A DNA stretch of 64,000 nucleotides from Pseudomonas fragi. Lineage in GTDB: Bacteria; Pseudomonadota; Gammaproteobacteria; Pseudomonadales; Pseudomonadaceae. The position numbers and the translations under genes were made by a program. The notes beneath the pieces are model-generated. The model made no database searches, was not told the DNA's origin, and saw nothing but the letters and a program-made list of their open reading frames with translations. Positions 61,836 through 64,000 of this stretch are shown piece by piece. The stretch is from the NCBI RefSeq assembly GCF_900105835.1, contig NZ_LT629783.1, forward strand, positions 2,535,001 to 2,599,000, written 5' to 3'. Position 1 is the first letter of the stretch, and every line of letters starts with the position of its first letter.

Positions 61836-62903
61836 TTAGCCTTGCGACAGCAGTTGGCGCAGGTCCATGACCGCGGCGTTGGCGCGGGAAATGTAGTTGG
61901 CCATGACCAGCGAGTGGTTGGCCAGCACGCCATAGCCGCTGCCGTTAAGGATCATCGGGCTCCAGACCGGTTCCTGCGCTGCTTCCAGCTCGCGAATGAT
62001 CTGACGCACGCTCACCGTGGCGTTTTTCTTGGCCAGTACATCGGCAAAATCCACTTCGATGGCACGCAGCAGGTGCGACAGAGCCCAGGCCTGACCGCGT
62101 GCTTCATAGAACACGTTGTCGATCTGCATCCACGGGGTTTCGACCACTTCCTCGTCCACCACCGGCACCTGGCCCGGTTGCAGGCTTTCGGTTTTCAGCG
62201 CGCTGTTGAGCTTGACCCGGCCCACGCTGGCCGACAGGCGTTGCGACAGGGAGCCCAGACGGGTACCCACATCGCCCAGCCAGTTGTTCAGGTTATCGGC
62301 GCGGGCATAGAACAGGGCGTTTTTCTGATTCGGGTCAGACAGGCGCGCCTGATAACGGCTCAGGGAATTGATGCCTTCCTGGTATTCGGATTCGCTGGAC
62401 GGCAGCATCCAGCTCTTGTTGTCGAAATTGAAACGCGGTTCGGCCTTGGCCAGATCCGCATCTTCAGCCGACTGTGACTGCGAACGGGCGAAGTCTTTGC
62501 GCAGGGCACGGGTCAGGTCGCGCACCTGTACCAGCACGCCGTATTCCCAGCTCGGGATGTTGTCCAGGAAGATGCCCGGCGGAAAACGGTCATTGGACAG
62601 GTAGCCGCCCGGCTTGTTGAGCAAGGTACCGGCAACGGTCTTGAGGGTTTCGACGGTGGTGAAGCCCGGCACCATTTGCTTGCCTTCTTTCTCGGCCGCC
62701 AATTGTGCGTTTTGCTGCACCGGGAACAGGTCAGGTTCCTGGCTCCAGTACCAGCCCAGGCCCAGGTTGACCACGATAAAAATCGCCACCAGCACCGCGA
62801 TGGAGCGGCTCAGCAGGATGCTTTTGAAATAGCCACGCGACTGTGTTTTGGGCTCTTTGACCGATTCGCGGGCTGTGCCCTCACGTTTTTTCCAGTCCAG
62901 CAT
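61836..62903 (-). CDS. DUF2333-family membrane protein
   Basis: A 355-residue protein with one N-terminal transmembrane helix (SIAVLVAIFIVVNLGLGWYW, residues about 33-52) and a large periplasmic region rich in helices, ending VMANYISRANAAVMDLRQLLSQG. It matches the DUF2333 family (P. aeruginosa PA4842). Function unknown. Divergent from the diguanylate cyclase gene by 243 bp; that gap has no recognisable element beyond possible promoters. Confidence 0.87.
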   Translation of the reverse strand: MLDWKKREGTARESVKEPKTQSRGYFKSILLSRSIAVLVAIFIVVNLGLGWYWSQEPDLFPVQQNAQLAAEKEGKQMVPGFTTVETLKTVAGTLLNKPGGYLSNDRFPPGIFLDNIPSWEYGVLVQVRDLTRALRKDFARSQSQSAEDADLAKAEPRFNFDNKSWMLPSSESEYQEGINSLSRYQARLSDPNQKNALFYARADNLNNWLGDVGTRLGSLSQRLSASVGRVKLNSALKTESLQPGQVPVVDEEVVETPWMQIDNVFYEARGQAWALSHLLRAIEVDFADVLAKKNATVSVRQIIRELEAAQEPVWSPMILNGSGYGVLANHSLVMANYISRANAAVMDLRQLLSQG

Positions 62904-63146
62904 GGCTATATCCTTTCATCTGCTTGATTCAACGGTTCGACCACAACCCTAACCCATCGTGCCTTGCATGCACGCTTTTTATCTCAGGGGGCCACTACGC
63001 CCGGCACTATAGAACAAGCGCGCAGGTGATGGGCAATATGGCTGCCCCACAGTTAATTTCAAGGAGAAACTCGTACATTTGCAATGAGCTGCTAGCATAG
63101 AGCCATCATTCGACTTCAGCATGCTTCACTACCCAGCAGCCAGGTT

Positions 63147-64000
63147 ATGACCGAGCAAGAAGACCCCAGTCGCGAGCGCCTGAAAAACCACTTTGCCCAG
63201 CGTGTCACCCACCAGGCTCGCCAGATTCTTGAGATCTGGCAGCGCCTGCAGACCAATCAATGGTCGCCTGCCGGCCTGGCCGAGCTTGATGACGCCAACC
63301 TGCGCCTGCTGCGTTTTGCCGAGCGCTTCGAGCAGCCGGAGCACTCCGAGCTGGCGCGGGCCATCGACCTGACGCTACGCGACATGGCCGCCAACCAGAG
63401 CCGCTTGAACAGCCCGATCATCACTGAACTCAACCGCCTGATGCAGCGCCTGTCACGCACCGGCCTGCGCCAGGGTGACCTGGCAGCCAATATCAGCCTG
63501 CCCCCCCTGCGCAAGCCGGTGTATATCCTGCTCCAGGACCTGGAGCGCGCCGACCGGCTGGCCCGCCAGCTGGAGTTTTTCGAACTCAGCGCCCAGGCCT
63601 TCAGCAGCCCTGCCGGGTTTCGCCTGGCCATGACCGAGCGCCACCCGGCCGCCATTGTCATGGACGTGGACTTCGCCGGGGCCGGCGTTGGCCTGACGCT
63701 GGCCGCAGAAGCCCAGATCGGTCTTGAGCAAAAACTGCCGCTGCTGTTTTTCAGCCTCCATGAGGCCGATACCCCTACCCGGCTGGCGGCCGTGCGCGCA
63801 GGCGGGCAAGGTTTTTTGACCGGCACCCTCGAAGCCTCAAGCTTGATGGAAAAAATCGAGGTGCTGACCTGTGTCGCCCAGTACGAACCCTTCAAAGTGC
63901 TGATCATTGACGACTCCCGGGCCCAGGCCCTGCATGCCGAGCGCCTGCTCAATGGCGCCGGGATTGTCACCCGCACCCTGATCGACCCGATTCAGGCCAT
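63147..64000 (+). CDS. gcbA: GcbA-like response-regulator diguanylate cyclase, 5' part
   Basis: The first 284 residues are visible and the rest is outside the window. The N-terminal ~115 residues are helical (Hpt-like region with ARAIDLTLRDMAANQSRLN). A receiver-like domain follows at about 125-245 (VYILLQDLERADRLA, AAIVMDVDFAGAGVGL), and a second begins with VLIIDDSRAQ near 250. The architecture and neighbours match P. aeruginosa PA4843/P. fluorescens GcbA, a GGDEF enzyme promoting surface attachment. The GGDEF domain itself is not seen here. Confidence 0.85.
   Translation, partial: MTEQEDPSRERLKNHFAQRVTHQARQILEIWQRLQTNQWSPAGLAELDDANLRLLRFAERFEQPEHSELARAIDLTLRDMAANQSRLNSPIITELNRLMQRLSRTGLRQGDLAANISLPPLRKPVYILLQDLERADRLARQLEFFELSAQAFSSPAGFRLAMTERHPAAIVMDVDFAGAGVGLTLAAEAQIGLEQKLPLLFFSLHEADTPTRLAAVRAGGQGFLTGTLEASSLMEKIEVLTCVAQYEPFKVLIIDDSRAQALHAERLLNGAGIVTRTLIDPIQA

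Overview
The window comes from a chromosome of Pseudomonas sensu stricto, most likely the fluorescens/fragi side of the genus. The evidence is high GC, many paired REP-type palindromes whose arms carry a GTGGGAGCGGGCTTGCTCGC core, and gene orders that match, from memory, three separate Pseudomonas aeruginosa blocks: beta-alanine catabolism with the amidohydrolase Add; the pprA/tad/rcp/flp/pprB locus; and speA-yciH-NUDIX-DUF2333-gcbA. No tRNA, rRNA, CRISPR array or prophage was seen.

Layout. 1-7 kb: CoA-acylating semialdehyde dehydrogenase (cut by the window edge) and the omega-amino acid:pyruvate transaminase BauA, with a divergent LysR regulator, a RutR-like TetR regulator, a YigZ protein, an SDR and Add. 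7-11 kb: a LysR/quinone-oxidoreductase divergent pair, a 56-residue protein and a Bcr/CflA exporter. 11-14.6 kb: copper homeostasis (copZ, a small exported protein, copA, cueR) with two CueR-type operators. 14.7-18.4 kb: sulfide/persulfide detoxification (TauE-type exporter, sulfide:quinone oxidoreductase fused to a DUF442 sulfurtransferase domain, BigR-like repressor, divergent persulfide dioxygenase). 18.6-27.8 kb: RIO kinase, AraC regulator/BASS transporter pair, a thiolase/FabG/MaoC acyl-CoA group, a MazG-like protein, CmoM, and two tandem DUF4136 lipoproteins.

28-46.8 kb is the most distinctive part: a complete Tad (Flp type IVb pilus) locus (flp, rcpC, rcpA, tadZ, tadA, tadB, tadC, tadD, DUF3613, TadE/F, fppA and a displaced TadG-like gene) with its two-component system PprA/PprB. 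It is followed by an orphan receiver protein, a ShlB/FhaC-type outer-membrane transporter (TpsB-like) and a long Gly-rich repeat lipoprotein. An AT-rich motif, GGAYTAATACYTTG, recurs upstream of the TadG-like gene, pprB, flp and the Gly-rich lipoprotein. This suggests one regulon, probably PprB-driven, making pilus plus a surface-protein module; that is inference.

47-57 kb: pbpC and the alpha-2-macroglobulin lipoprotein, normally neighbours, are separated here by a small membrane-protein gene and a large nested palindromic element that is itself interrupted by a complete IS3-family insertion (3-bp target duplication, intact inverted repeats, canonical -1 frameshift heptamer). 57-64 kb: MATE efflux protein, speA, yciH, NUDIX hydrolase, DUF2333 protein and the 5' part of a gcbA-like diguanylate cyclase gene running off the window.
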